The notes under the pieces are model-generated. The model was not told where the DNA came from. It saw nothing but the letters and a program-made list of their open reading frames with translations, and ran no database searches. A stretch of DNA of 64,000 bases from Phycisphaerae bacterium (lineage in GTDB: Bacteria; Planctomycetota; Phycisphaerae; UBA1845; Fen-1342). Positions 16,659 to 24,900 of this stretch are shown in pieces (the first letter of the stretch is position 1; each line of letters starts with the position of its first letter). The position numbers were made by a program, and so were the translations under genes. The stretch spans positions 1 through 64,000 of the forward strand of contig JAUIEC010000008.1 in the NCBI GenBank assembly GCA_030428945.1, read 5' to 3'.

Positions 16659-16667
16659 AGTATACCA
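16659..16667 (-). promoter_or_regulatory. Extended -10 element giving a predicted leaderless bpt mRNA
   Basis: Minus-strand TGGTATACT, followed by just GCGCCGC and then the ATG at 16651. A normal 6-8 nt distance to the transcription start would place +1 at or beside the A of the ATG. Confidence 0.5.
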
Positions 16668-16701
16668 GACCGCGCCGGCGGAAGACGCGCGCTGCCGACG
16701 C

Positions 16702-18279
16702 CTACGGGCCGACGTCGTGCGACATGCTGCCGATCCGGCGCGTCCCGCGCCGCGTGATCTCAATCCGCTGGTTCGCCGGGACATTCAGGCGCGTCGTGAC
16801 GGCCCCGCCGGGCCAGGTCACCTCGATGCGGTCGACAACGGTCGCGCTGCCGAGCCCGAAGTGGGCCTCGTCCGGTTCCTGGCTGCGAAAACTGCAACCG
16901 GCCGTGATCTGTCGCATCTGTTCGAGCGGTCCGGTGCTCACGCGAACAATCGCCCCGATCGCCGCCGGGTTGCGGCCGCGCTGGACGGGATCAACCACCA
17001 GCCAGTTCCCGGTCTGCGTGCCGCCGACGTTCTCGTACAGTTGAATCGGATAATCCTGCGTGAACAGCAGGATGTCGCGATCACCGTCCCGGTCGTGATC
17101 AAGGGCGATGATTCCGCCGCCTTCACCCGGCGGCGCAAACCCGATCGCACCTCCGACCGAGAGCAGGTCGCCGTTGCCCTGGTTGTGAAACAGCAGCGAG
17201 TCGCATTCCAGGCTGGCAACCGCCAGATCCAGCCAGGCGTCGTTGTCGATGTCCACCCACGTGCAACCCCAACCGACCCCGCTGCTGCTCGCGTTCCGGG
17301 CCCGGGCGACTTCGCTGAAACTCAGCGTTCCCGTGTTCGCGACCTGGTTCTCGAACAGACGATTGAGCCCGAAGTTCTGCGGAAGGATGCACTGGAACGT
17401 GATGTCGGTCACGTAGACGTCGAAGTCGCCGTCGTTGTCATAGTCACCCAGGGCGATGCCCATGTCCGGCGCCCCGCTCGAAATGCCGACCGCCGAGGCC
17501 ACATCGGTCATCGACCACGGCGCGAGGTTGCGATAGACGCGACTGCGCAGCAGCGTGTCGGAACTGAGGAACAGGTCGATTCGTCCGTCCAGGTCCAGGT
17601 CCCCGAAGTGCACCTGCCACGTCCGGGACAGATCCGTGAAGCCGATCAGGCTGCGCGCTTCCGTGAACGTCCCGTCGCCATTGTTGCGGAAGAAGAGATC
17701 GACCGCATCGACGCCGCCTTCCAGCCGGGCGCTGCCGATCACCAGGTCGAGAGCTCCGTCATCGTCCAGGTCGCCCGCCGCCAGGCCCGCCGGTCGACCC
17801 AGCCCTGGCAGGACGAAGTCCAGGCCGGAACCGGCCGTCACGTCGACAAACTGCTGTTGCTGCGGATCATGCCACAGCAGGCGCAGCACGCAGTACTCCA
17901 CTCCGGCGTCGTAGCCCATGTTGCACAGCACCACGTCCAGCCAGCCGTCATCGTCGTAGTCGAAGAACAGGGCCGAACGCGTGATGCTGTTGTCCGCCAG
18001 GCCCCACGCGGCCGCTTGGTCGACGAACGTCCCGTTGCCCTGGTTGATGAACAGGCGGTTCGGCGTCCCGGGCACGTTCATCGGCTGATAAACGTCGACC
18101 CAGCCGTCGCGGTTGACGTCGATCGCCTGTCCGCCCGGCGGCGGCTCAATGTGCGTGTTGCCCGGGACGGTCCCGTGCAGACCGGCCGCCTGGGCCACGT
18201 CCTCGAACGTCACGGCCGGCGGGTCCGCCAGCGTCACCGCAGGCAGAACGAACAGTGCAGGCAGCGCGCAGCGCAGCAT
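16702..18279 (-). CDS. Secreted FG-GAP/VCBS repeat protein with ASPIC/UnbV C-terminus (CRTAC1-like)
   Basis: A 525-residue protein with a signal peptide (MLRCALPALFVLPAVTLA). Of two in-frame ATGs, the second (18279) has GGAG 7 nt upstream, so it is preferred. The body holds seven or so FG-GAP/VCBS-type repeats with calcium-binding DxNxDGxxD loops (DVNRDGWVDVY, DYDDDGWLDVV, DLDDDGALDLV, DLDLDGRIDLF, DYDNDGDFDVY, DIDNDAWLDLA, DHDRDGDRDIL), an integrin-like beta-propeller. The end has an ASPIC/UnbV domain (QTGNWLVVDPV, GAIVRVSTG, EAHFGLGSATVVDRIEVTWPGG). Such proteins are common in planctomycete secretomes; the ligand is unknown. It is monocistronic, 50 bp before bpt. Confidence 0.9.
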   Translation of the reverse strand: MLRCALPALFVLPAVTLADPPAVTFEDVAQAAGLHGTVPGNTHIEPPPGGQAIDVNRDGWVDVYQPMNVPGTPNRLFINQGNGTFVDQAAAWGLADNSITRSALFFDYDDDGWLDVVLCNMGYDAGVEYCVLRLLWHDPQQQQFVDVTAGSGLDFVLPGLGRPAGLAAGDLDDDGALDLVIGSARLEGGVDAVDLFFRNNGDGTFTEARSLIGFTDLSRTWQVHFGDLDLDGRIDLFLSSDTLLRSRVYRNLAPWSMTDVASAVGISSGAPDMGIALGDYDNDGDFDVYVTDITFQCILPQNFGLNRLFENQVANTGTLSFSEVARARNASSSGVGWGCTWVDIDNDAWLDLAVASLECDSLLFHNQGNGDLLSVGGAIGFAPPGEGGGIIALDHDRDGDRDILLFTQDYPIQLYENVGGTQTGNWLVVDPVQRGRNPAAIGAIVRVSTGPLEQMRQITAGCSFRSQEPDEAHFGLGSATVVDRIEVTWPGGAVTTRLNVPANQRIEITRRGTRRIGSMSHDVGP

Positions 18280-18434
18280 GGACATGCTCCTGTGGGATCA
18301 GGTCTGCAGTCGGGCGCGGGGCAGGGTGGCACGGAACGTGCCGGAAACGAGGCGGTGATTTGCTGTCGGGTAACCCGCGCTGCAAACATGTGAATCGAAA
18401 GCGGCAGCCCAAGTCAAGAGAAAACGGCCGGGCG

Positions 18435-19283
18435 TTATTCGGACTCCGCCGCGCCCCGGCCGTCCAGAATCGCCCGCACGCCGGCGGCGATCGCCTGCAG
18501 GTATGCTTCGTATGCCCCCGCGTCCGGGCCTTCCGGCACCGGCGGCGGCGGGTCGGCCACCAGCGTGCAGCGGTCGGCCGCCTCCGGAAAGCGCGCGCAG
18601 ACCGCCTGTCGCACCTCCTCGTCACTGGCGAGCACCCGCCGCGCCCGCGTCACCAGCAGCGCGTCGACCGGTTGCGCGCGATGCGGGCCCGCGTCGATTC
18701 CGTGCCCGGAAAGCACGGCCGCGACCAGCGGCGTGACCGGTGCACCGCTTTCCGCGGCGATGCCGGCCGAAGCCGCCGGATGGCGGGCCCACTCGTCACC
18801 GTCGACCGCGTTCCGCCAGACGTACTCGGCCATCAGCGAGGCACCGAGGTTGGTTGGACAGACGAACAGGACCGGCGCGCAGTCCGCCGCTTCACGCTGT
18901 TGCCAGGCCTGCAGCGCCGCGCGCATCGCGGCATCGTCGATCAGGTCCAGGGCCTGCCGCGGCGGGCACCAGCAGCGGCGGCGCCAGTCTTCGGGGAATT
19001 CATCATGCTGGCGGGCGACTTCCATCGAAAAGAAGCGAATCCGGCAGTCCAGATCGAACTTCGGGCGCGGGACATCGATCAGCGGGTAGGGATCAAGCTG
19101 CCCTTCCCAGCCTGCTTCCTCCCAGGCCTCCTGTCCGGCGGCCTCGAGAGAGGTGTCGCCCGGCTCGACCGTTCCCTTCGGAAAGATCCAGCTTCCTTCG
19201 CGATTCGTGATCAGCCCGATCTCGAGACCGTCATCGCCGTGACGGAACGGAACGCAGCCGGCCTGTTCCCACCAGTCGCGCAT
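18435..19283 (-). CDS. Nudix hydrolase fused to a degenerate low-molecular-weight phosphatase-like domain
   Basis: A 282-residue two-domain protein. Residues ~1-135 form a Nudix domain: KGTVEPGDTSLEAAGQEAWE then EAGW, i.e. Gx5Dx7QEAxEEAGW against the consensus Gx5Ex7REUxEExGU; the EExG core is intact, while the first Glu is Asp and the Arg is Gln. Residues ~137-280 resemble LMW protein tyrosine phosphatase or arsenate reductase, starting APVLFVCPTNLGASLMAEYVW. The usual CxGNxCRS P-loop is CPTNLGAS: catalytic Cys kept, the essential Arg is Ala. A DP motif (VADPPPPVPEG) and LQAIAAGVRAIL match the family's end. The ATG at 19283 comes 2 nt after the fahA stop, so it is translated in the fahA operon. 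It may hydrolyse a diphosphate, with the second domain as a binding module. Confidence 0.8.
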   Translation of the reverse strand: MRDWWEQAGCVPFRHGDDGLEIGLITNREGSWIFPKGTVEPGDTSLEAAGQEAWEEAGWEGQLDPYPLIDVPRPKFDLDCRIRFFSMEVARQHDEFPEDWRRRCWCPPRQALDLIDDAAMRAALQAWQQREAADCAPVLFVCPTNLGASLMAEYVWRNAVDGDEWARHPAASAGIAAESGAPVTPLVAAVLSGHGIDAGPHRAQPVDALLVTRARRVLASDEEVRQAVCARFPEAADRCTLVADPPPPVPEGPDAGAYEAYLQAIAAGVRAILDGRGAAESE

Positions 19284-19285
19284 GG

Positions 19286-20572
19286 TCACGCATCGAGCGC
19301 CGCGAGCACCGTCCCGCGGCATTCGCCAAAGCCGATCCGGTACCCGTCACCCTGGCACCAGCCGCGCATCACCAGCGTGTCGCCATCCTGCAGGAACTTC
19401 CGCTCCGCCCCGGACGGCAGGCGAATCGGCTTCGTCCCGCGCCACGCCAGTTCCAGCATCGAACCGAAACTCTCCGGCGTCGGACCGCTGATCGTCCCCG
19501 ACGCCAGCAGGTCGCCCGCCCGCATGTTGCAGCCCGACGACGTGTGGTGCGTCAACTGCTGCTGCATCGTCCAGTACAGGTGCCGGAAATTCGAACGGCT
19601 GATCACGAACGGATCGTCCTCGGCCGTCTGCAGCGACACCTCCAGTTCAATGTCGTACGCCCAGCCACCCGGCCCGCAGCCTTCCGGCGGATCGCTCTGC
19701 CGCAGGTAGTCCAGCGGCGGATGATCCGGCTCGGGGGCCGCGCAGCGGAAGGGGGCCAGGGCCGCCATCGGCACCACCCAGTGGCTGATCGTCGTCGCGA
19801 AGTTCTTCGCCAGGAACGGACCCAGCGGGACGTATTCCCACTTCTGAATGTCGCGGGCCGACCAGTCGTTCACCAGCACCATCCCGAAGATCTGGTCGGC
19901 CGCGTTGTCCATCGTCAGCGGCGCGCCCAGCGGATTGCCCGGCCCGGTGAAAAAGCCCATCTCCAGTTCGAAGTCCAGCAGGCGGCAGGGACCGAAGGTC
20001 GGTGCCTCGGCCTCGTCCGCCCGGGTCTGCCCGCACGGACGCCGGACCGGCGTGCCCGACGGCACCACGCTGCTCGCCCGCCCGTGGTACCCCACCGGGA
20101 TCCAGGTGTAGTTCGGCATCAGCGCGTTCTGCGGCCCGCGGAACATCGTGCCGACGTTGAAGGCGTGATGCTTGCTCGAATAGAAGTCGGTGTAGTCGCC
20201 GATCTCGACCGGCATCTGCATCGTCACCCGGTCGCAGTCCACCAGCGCGGCCTTCCGCAGGTCGGCATCGTCGGCCAGGCGCGCGTCGCTGCCGTCCAGC
20301 AGGGCGGTCAGCCGGGCCCGGGCCGCGTCCCAGCAGGTCCGGCCGGTCTGCATGAACTTGTTCAGCGAACGCTTGCAGAACACGTGCGTCTCGCCCAGCG
20401 GCGTGTCGCGGAACAGGCCGGCGTGCTCCAGCACTTTCAGGTCGACGACCGTGTCGCCCAGACGCGTCCCGACCCGCGGCGTTTCCTCGTCGGGACGGGT
20501 GAAGACCCCGTAGGGCAGATTCTGCAGAGGGAACTCGCTGTCGGACGGGACGTCAGGAATCGGGCGTGCCAT
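19286..20572 (-). CDS. fahA: Fumarylacetoacetase
   Basis: A 428-residue enzyme of the last step of phenylalanine/tyrosine degradation, which splits 4-fumarylacetoacetate to fumarate and acetoacetate. The N-terminal SH3-like domain (FPLQNLPYGVF, RVGTRLGDTVVDL) and the C-terminal catalytic domain are both seen: GDYTDFYSSKHHAFNVGTMF with the metal-binding Asp and catalytic His, PNYTWIPVGYHGRASSVVPSG, RLLDFELEMGFF, GMVLVNDWSARDIQKWEYVP, FLAKNFATTISHWV and TSSGCNMRAGDLLASGTISG. The length is full. It is the second gene of a three-gene minus-strand run; other tyrosine-catabolism genes such as hmgA or hpd are not in the window. The next gene starts 2 nt after its stop. Confidence 0.95.
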   Translation of the reverse strand: MARPIPDVPSDSEFPLQNLPYGVFTRPDEETPRVGTRLGDTVVDLKVLEHAGLFRDTPLGETHVFCKRSLNKFMQTGRTCWDAARARLTALLDGSDARLADDADLRKAALVDCDRVTMQMPVEIGDYTDFYSSKHHAFNVGTMFRGPQNALMPNYTWIPVGYHGRASSVVPSGTPVRRPCGQTRADEAEAPTFGPCRLLDFELEMGFFTGPGNPLGAPLTMDNAADQIFGMVLVNDWSARDIQKWEYVPLGPFLAKNFATTISHWVVPMAALAPFRCAAPEPDHPPLDYLRQSDPPEGCGPGGWAYDIELEVSLQTAEDDPFVISRSNFRHLYWTMQQQLTHHTSSGCNMRAGDLLASGTISGPTPESFGSMLELAWRGTKPIRLPSGAERKFLQDGDTLVMRGWCQGDGYRIGFGECRGTVLAALDA

Positions 20573-20656
20573 GGTTGCTGCTTCTCACTTGCATGGATGT
20601 CTACCGGTCGCCGCGCATCACCCGTGCCGCGCAGCAGGGCAGGGCGGCAGCCGTGC

Positions 20657-21640
20657 TCAGAGCCAGGTCAGACGCTTCAGGTCGTCACGCGGGTCGTCAA
20701 AACTGCAACTGCCGAACGAGATCAGCCGATGCCGCCGCGCGTACTGCGTTTCGCCGACCGTCGCCTCGGCCTCCCGCCAGCCGAAGAAATCGTCCTCGAA
20801 CGAGAAGGCGCTCGGATCCTCTTCCTCGACGATCGCCCGGATCTGCTTGTGCTCGAGGCCCAGCGAATACGCCAGCACCCCGGCCGAAAAGACGTTGATG
20901 AATCCGTGCATCGACGTCTGCAGGTCCGCGTTCAGGTGCCGGACCGGATGATGCAGCCCGGCCGTGAACTTCAGCGGCACCTCGCGGTCGCGACACATCT
21001 CGATCGCCGTCGTGACCTGCTCCGGCGTCGGGAACGCCGCCGGTTCCAGCCCGCCGCAGCGGACCTTCATCCCCACCGGCGGATGCTTCGGCAGACCGTT
21101 GCTGGTCAGCCGCTGCTGGTTGAACCCCGAGAGGTGCTCCGTCGCACGGTCCAGCCCGTCCCGCCAGTCTCCGTCCAGCGTCATCTCGTAATACGTCGGC
21201 CAGTGAATCGGCGTCTCGTTGTCCTCGGCCGCCTCGATCACCCGCCGGAAGAATCGCCCCCGCGTGCGACCACCGGACCAGTCCGGCGGCAGACGCACCT
21301 CGACCGCCTCGACCACGCCCCGCTGCCCGTACGACTTGCGGAACTCCTCGATCGTCGTCATGTCTTCGCGGAACTGCGAACAGAACACCTCGCGGTTGTC
21401 CCCGCCCCGCCCCAGCACCGACAGCGCGATCGTCTCGTCCGGGAACAACTCGTTCAGCAGCGGACCGATCTCCGGCAGACGCGTCACCGGACAGATGAAT
21501 CGCGCCAGCATCCACGACTCGGCGCTCTGGCGATGCGCCGCGTAGTTCCGCAGCGCCGGTTCGAGATCCAGACCCGCCGGCGGAAACATGCCGGCGTAGT
21601 CGATCACTCCCGTTAGCAGTGCCTGCAGACTCGCCGTCAT
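20657..21640 (-). CDS. Conserved protein of unknown function upstream of fahA
   Basis: A 327-residue cytoplasmic protein starting at ATG 21640. A much longer frame exists upstream, but it is Ala/Gly/Arg-rich with no conserved look. Distinct blocks are DYAGMFPPAGLDLEPALRNY, SWMLARFICPVTRLPEI, HWPTYYEMTLDGDW, GMKVRCGGLEPAAFPTPEQV, VPLKFTAGLHHPVRH, MHGFINVFSAGVLAYS and EEDPSAFSFEDDFFGW. The alternating strand-helix pattern (MKVRCGG, LKFTAGLHHP) suggests a TIM-barrel-like fold with a conserved His pair. The function is not known to me. Its location 84 bp before fahA on the same strand suggests a role in aromatic amino acid catabolism. Confidence 0.75.
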   Translation of the reverse strand: MTASLQALLTGVIDYAGMFPPAGLDLEPALRNYAAHRQSAESWMLARFICPVTRLPEIGPLLNELFPDETIALSVLGRGGDNREVFCSQFREDMTTIEEFRKSYGQRGVVEAVEVRLPPDWSGGRTRGRFFRRVIEAAEDNETPIHWPTYYEMTLDGDWRDGLDRATEHLSGFNQQRLTSNGLPKHPPVGMKVRCGGLEPAAFPTPEQVTTAIEMCRDREVPLKFTAGLHHPVRHLNADLQTSMHGFINVFSAGVLAYSLGLEHKQIRAIVEEEDPSAFSFEDDFFGWREAEATVGETQYARRHRLISFGSCSFDDPRDDLKRLTWL

Positions 21641-21912
21641 CCCCAACGCTCCGCAACCCCAGGTCCCGCTGCCCGCCGGGCCCGCCCCGCAGCCCGGCCT
21701 CGGCGACAACAGCGTAGCCGACGAGGTCCCCGCCCGCAAAAGCCCCGCCCGCCGCCGCCAGGCACCCGCGCGCCGGGCCCCGCTTCCGGTTTCCCGCGCC
21801 CCGGCCAAGAACCGGACGCCGGCATTGGGTGGGAACTTGCGACGCACGCCACTAGAATCCCCTCCGTCAGGCTCAGGCCACACCCCGGATTGTCACGCTG
21901 AGGCACGAACCA

Positions 21913-24900
21913 ATGAAACAGGTCGTTTGCGTGCTCTGCACGCTCCTGCTGTCCGTCACCGCGCTCCACGCCGCCGACGATCTCCGCGGCCCGCTCGCGA
22001 TCACCAACGTCACCGTCGTCCCGCGCCCCGGCGAACAGATCACCGACGCCGCCGTCCTGATCCGCGACGGACGCATCGTCGCCGTCGGACGCGGCCTCGA
22101 CCTCCCGCCCGGAACCCGCGTGGTCGACGGGCAGGGCGGCTGCGCCTACGCCGGCTTCATCGACGGACTGACCCGCACCGGCGTCCGGGACCCCGGCCTC
22201 GACGCCGCCGACGAACGCCGCGTCGAAGGACCCGCCGAGTCGGTCTCCGACGGCCCGCACGTCAGCATGCAGGCCGCCAACCGGCACGGCATCTTCGCCC
22301 GCCGCCGTGTCGAAAACCTGCTCGACATCGAACCCGACACCTTCGACAAGCACCGCCAGGCCGGCTTCACCACCGCCCTGGTCGCCCCGCCGAGCGCCCT
22401 GCTCGGCGGCAGCGCCAGCGTCTTCGACCTCGGACACGACCCGCTTCGCACCAGCGTCATCGCCCCACGCTACCAGACCGGATCCTTCACCGTGCCCCGC
22501 CGCCGCGAACTCCGCCAGCGCGGCAACTACCCCGGAACGCTCCTCGGCAGCATCGCCCACATCCGCCAGACCCTGCTCGATGCCGACTGGTACGGACAGA
22601 TGCGCACCCACGTCCAACAGCACGCCGACGGCGCCAGCCTGCCCTATGATCCCGACCTCGATCGCCTGCAGCACCTCGTCGGCAACCGCGGCCGCATCGT
22701 CTGGCAGGCCGGCGGCCAGGACGAAATCCGCCGCGCCCTGCAACTGCTCGGCGAGTTCCAGCTCCAGCCCGTCATCGCCGGCGGACGCGACGCCTGGCAG
22801 GCCCACGACGCCCTCGCCGCCGCCGCCGCCCCCGTCCTGATCAGCCTCGACCTGCCGAAGGAACCGCAGAAGTACAAGCTCGCGGCCGGAAGGCTCAGCA
22901 GACCACCCGCCGACGGCACCATCCTCGGCCGGAACTGGACCCGGCGACCCTTCTATCCCGAGGCCGCCTACCAGGAAGCCGCCCGTCAGCGCGAAGCCCT
23001 GCTCGCCAACCCGCAGCGACTCGCCGAGGCCGGCATCGCCTGGGCCTTCTGCACCGATGGCCGCCGCAACCCCGCCGACAGCCTCGTTGCCGTGCGGGCC
23101 TTCATCGACGCGGGCCTGACGCCCGACCAGGCCGTCGCCGGACTGACGGTCTCCGCCGCCGAAATCCTCGACGTCGCCGACGAACTCGGCACGCTCGAAC
23201 CCGGCAAACGCGGCAGCGTCACCGTCCTGAGCGCCCCGCTCGGCGACGAGGACGCCCGCGTCACCCACGTCGTCGTCGCCGGCGACCTGTTCGAATTCCC
23301 GGCCGAACCGAAGGGCCGCGACAAGGACCGGGACAGCGACAAGAACGACCGCCCCGGGCGAAAGGAAACCGACGGACCCGACTTCGACGATCACGGCCAC
23401 GGCCACAACCACGGCCACAACCACGGCCACGGAACAGCCGACGCGTTCGTCCAGGTCTCCGAGGAGGACGACGACGCGAATCAGCCGGATGACGAGGACG
23501 CCGACGAAGCCGAAGAGGACGAGGACGAAGGCGACGACGAATCCGACGACAGCGACGTTCCGATCGACCCGCTGCGGACGCACGTCCCGGCCTGGGAAAT
23601 CGAGACCGACGCCGGGCGGACGGCAGACTTCGACACCGGCGGCAGCGTCCTGCTCGAGAACGCCCACGTCCTGACGATCACCCGCGGCGATCTCGAGAAC
23701 ACGTCGATCCTCGTCGAAGACGGCCGGATCAAGGCGATCGGCAGCACGCTCACCGCCGGCCCGGACGTGACCCGCATCGACCTGCGCGGCTACGTCGTCA
23801 TGCCCGGCATGATCGATCCGCACGCGCACTCGTCCGTCGACGCGATCAACGAGTGGACCATGAGCGTCACCCCCGAAGTCCGCATCGGCGACGTCATCAC
23901 CCACGACGATCCCGTCATGTTCTGGGCCCTGACCGGCGGACTGACCACCATGCACACCATGCACGGCTCGGCCAACTCGATCGGCGGCCAGAACATCATC
24001 CTCAAGAACCGCTACGGACGCAGCATCGAGCACCTGCCCCTCGAGAACCAGAACCGGACGATCAAGTTCGCCCTCGGCGAGAACGTCAAACGTCCCGGCC
24101 TCGCCCGCCGGCGCTCCGACAACGGCGCCCCGCGCCGCTTCCCCGGAACCCGGATGGGTGTCGAAGCCACCATGCGCCGCGCGCTCGCCGCCGGTGACCG
24201 GTATCGCCAGGACCGCGCCCGCCACGCCGCCGATCGCCAGGCCGGCCGGACCGTCGCGCCGTTCCGTCGCGACCTGCGCCTTGAAGCGCTCGCCGATGTG
24301 CTCGACGGCAAGCTGTGGGTCAACTGCCACTGCTATCGCAACGACGAGATCCTCCGCCTGCTGAGCGTGGCCGAGGACTTCGGCTTCCGCATCGCCGCCC
24401 TGCACCACGTGCTCGAAGGCTACCGCGTCATGCCCGAACTGCTCCGCCACGGCTGCGGCACCGCGACCTTCGCCGACTGGTGGGCCTACAAGATCGAAGC
24501 CTACGACGCCGTCCCGCAGAACGCCGGCATGCTGCTGCAGTACGGCATCAACTCGACCATCAAGAGCGACTCGGACGACCTGATCCGACACATGAACGTC
24601 GAAGCCGCCAAGTGCATGAAGTTCTCCGACCTGGCCCCCAACGACGCCCTCCGGATGGTCACGATCAACGCCGCAAAGCTCTTCGGCATCGATGACCGCC
24701 TCGGCAGCATCGAAGTCGGAAAGGACGCCGACCTCGCCGTCTTCTCCGGCCACCCGCTCGACACCTTCTCACGCTGCGTGATGACCTTCGTCGACGGCCG
24801 GGCCTACTTCGTCCATCCCGACTTCGATCCGCACGATCCGCCCCCGGCCCGCCCGATCAAGTCCTTCACCCCCGCCAGCGATCCGGCCGCCAAGACCCCG

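Noticed and set aside
21637-24753. 1,038-codon minus-strand frame opposite the amidohydrolase
   Set aside because: It is composed of Gly/Val/Asp/Ala-rich shadow sequence; the plus-strand gene has a signal peptide and domain motifs.
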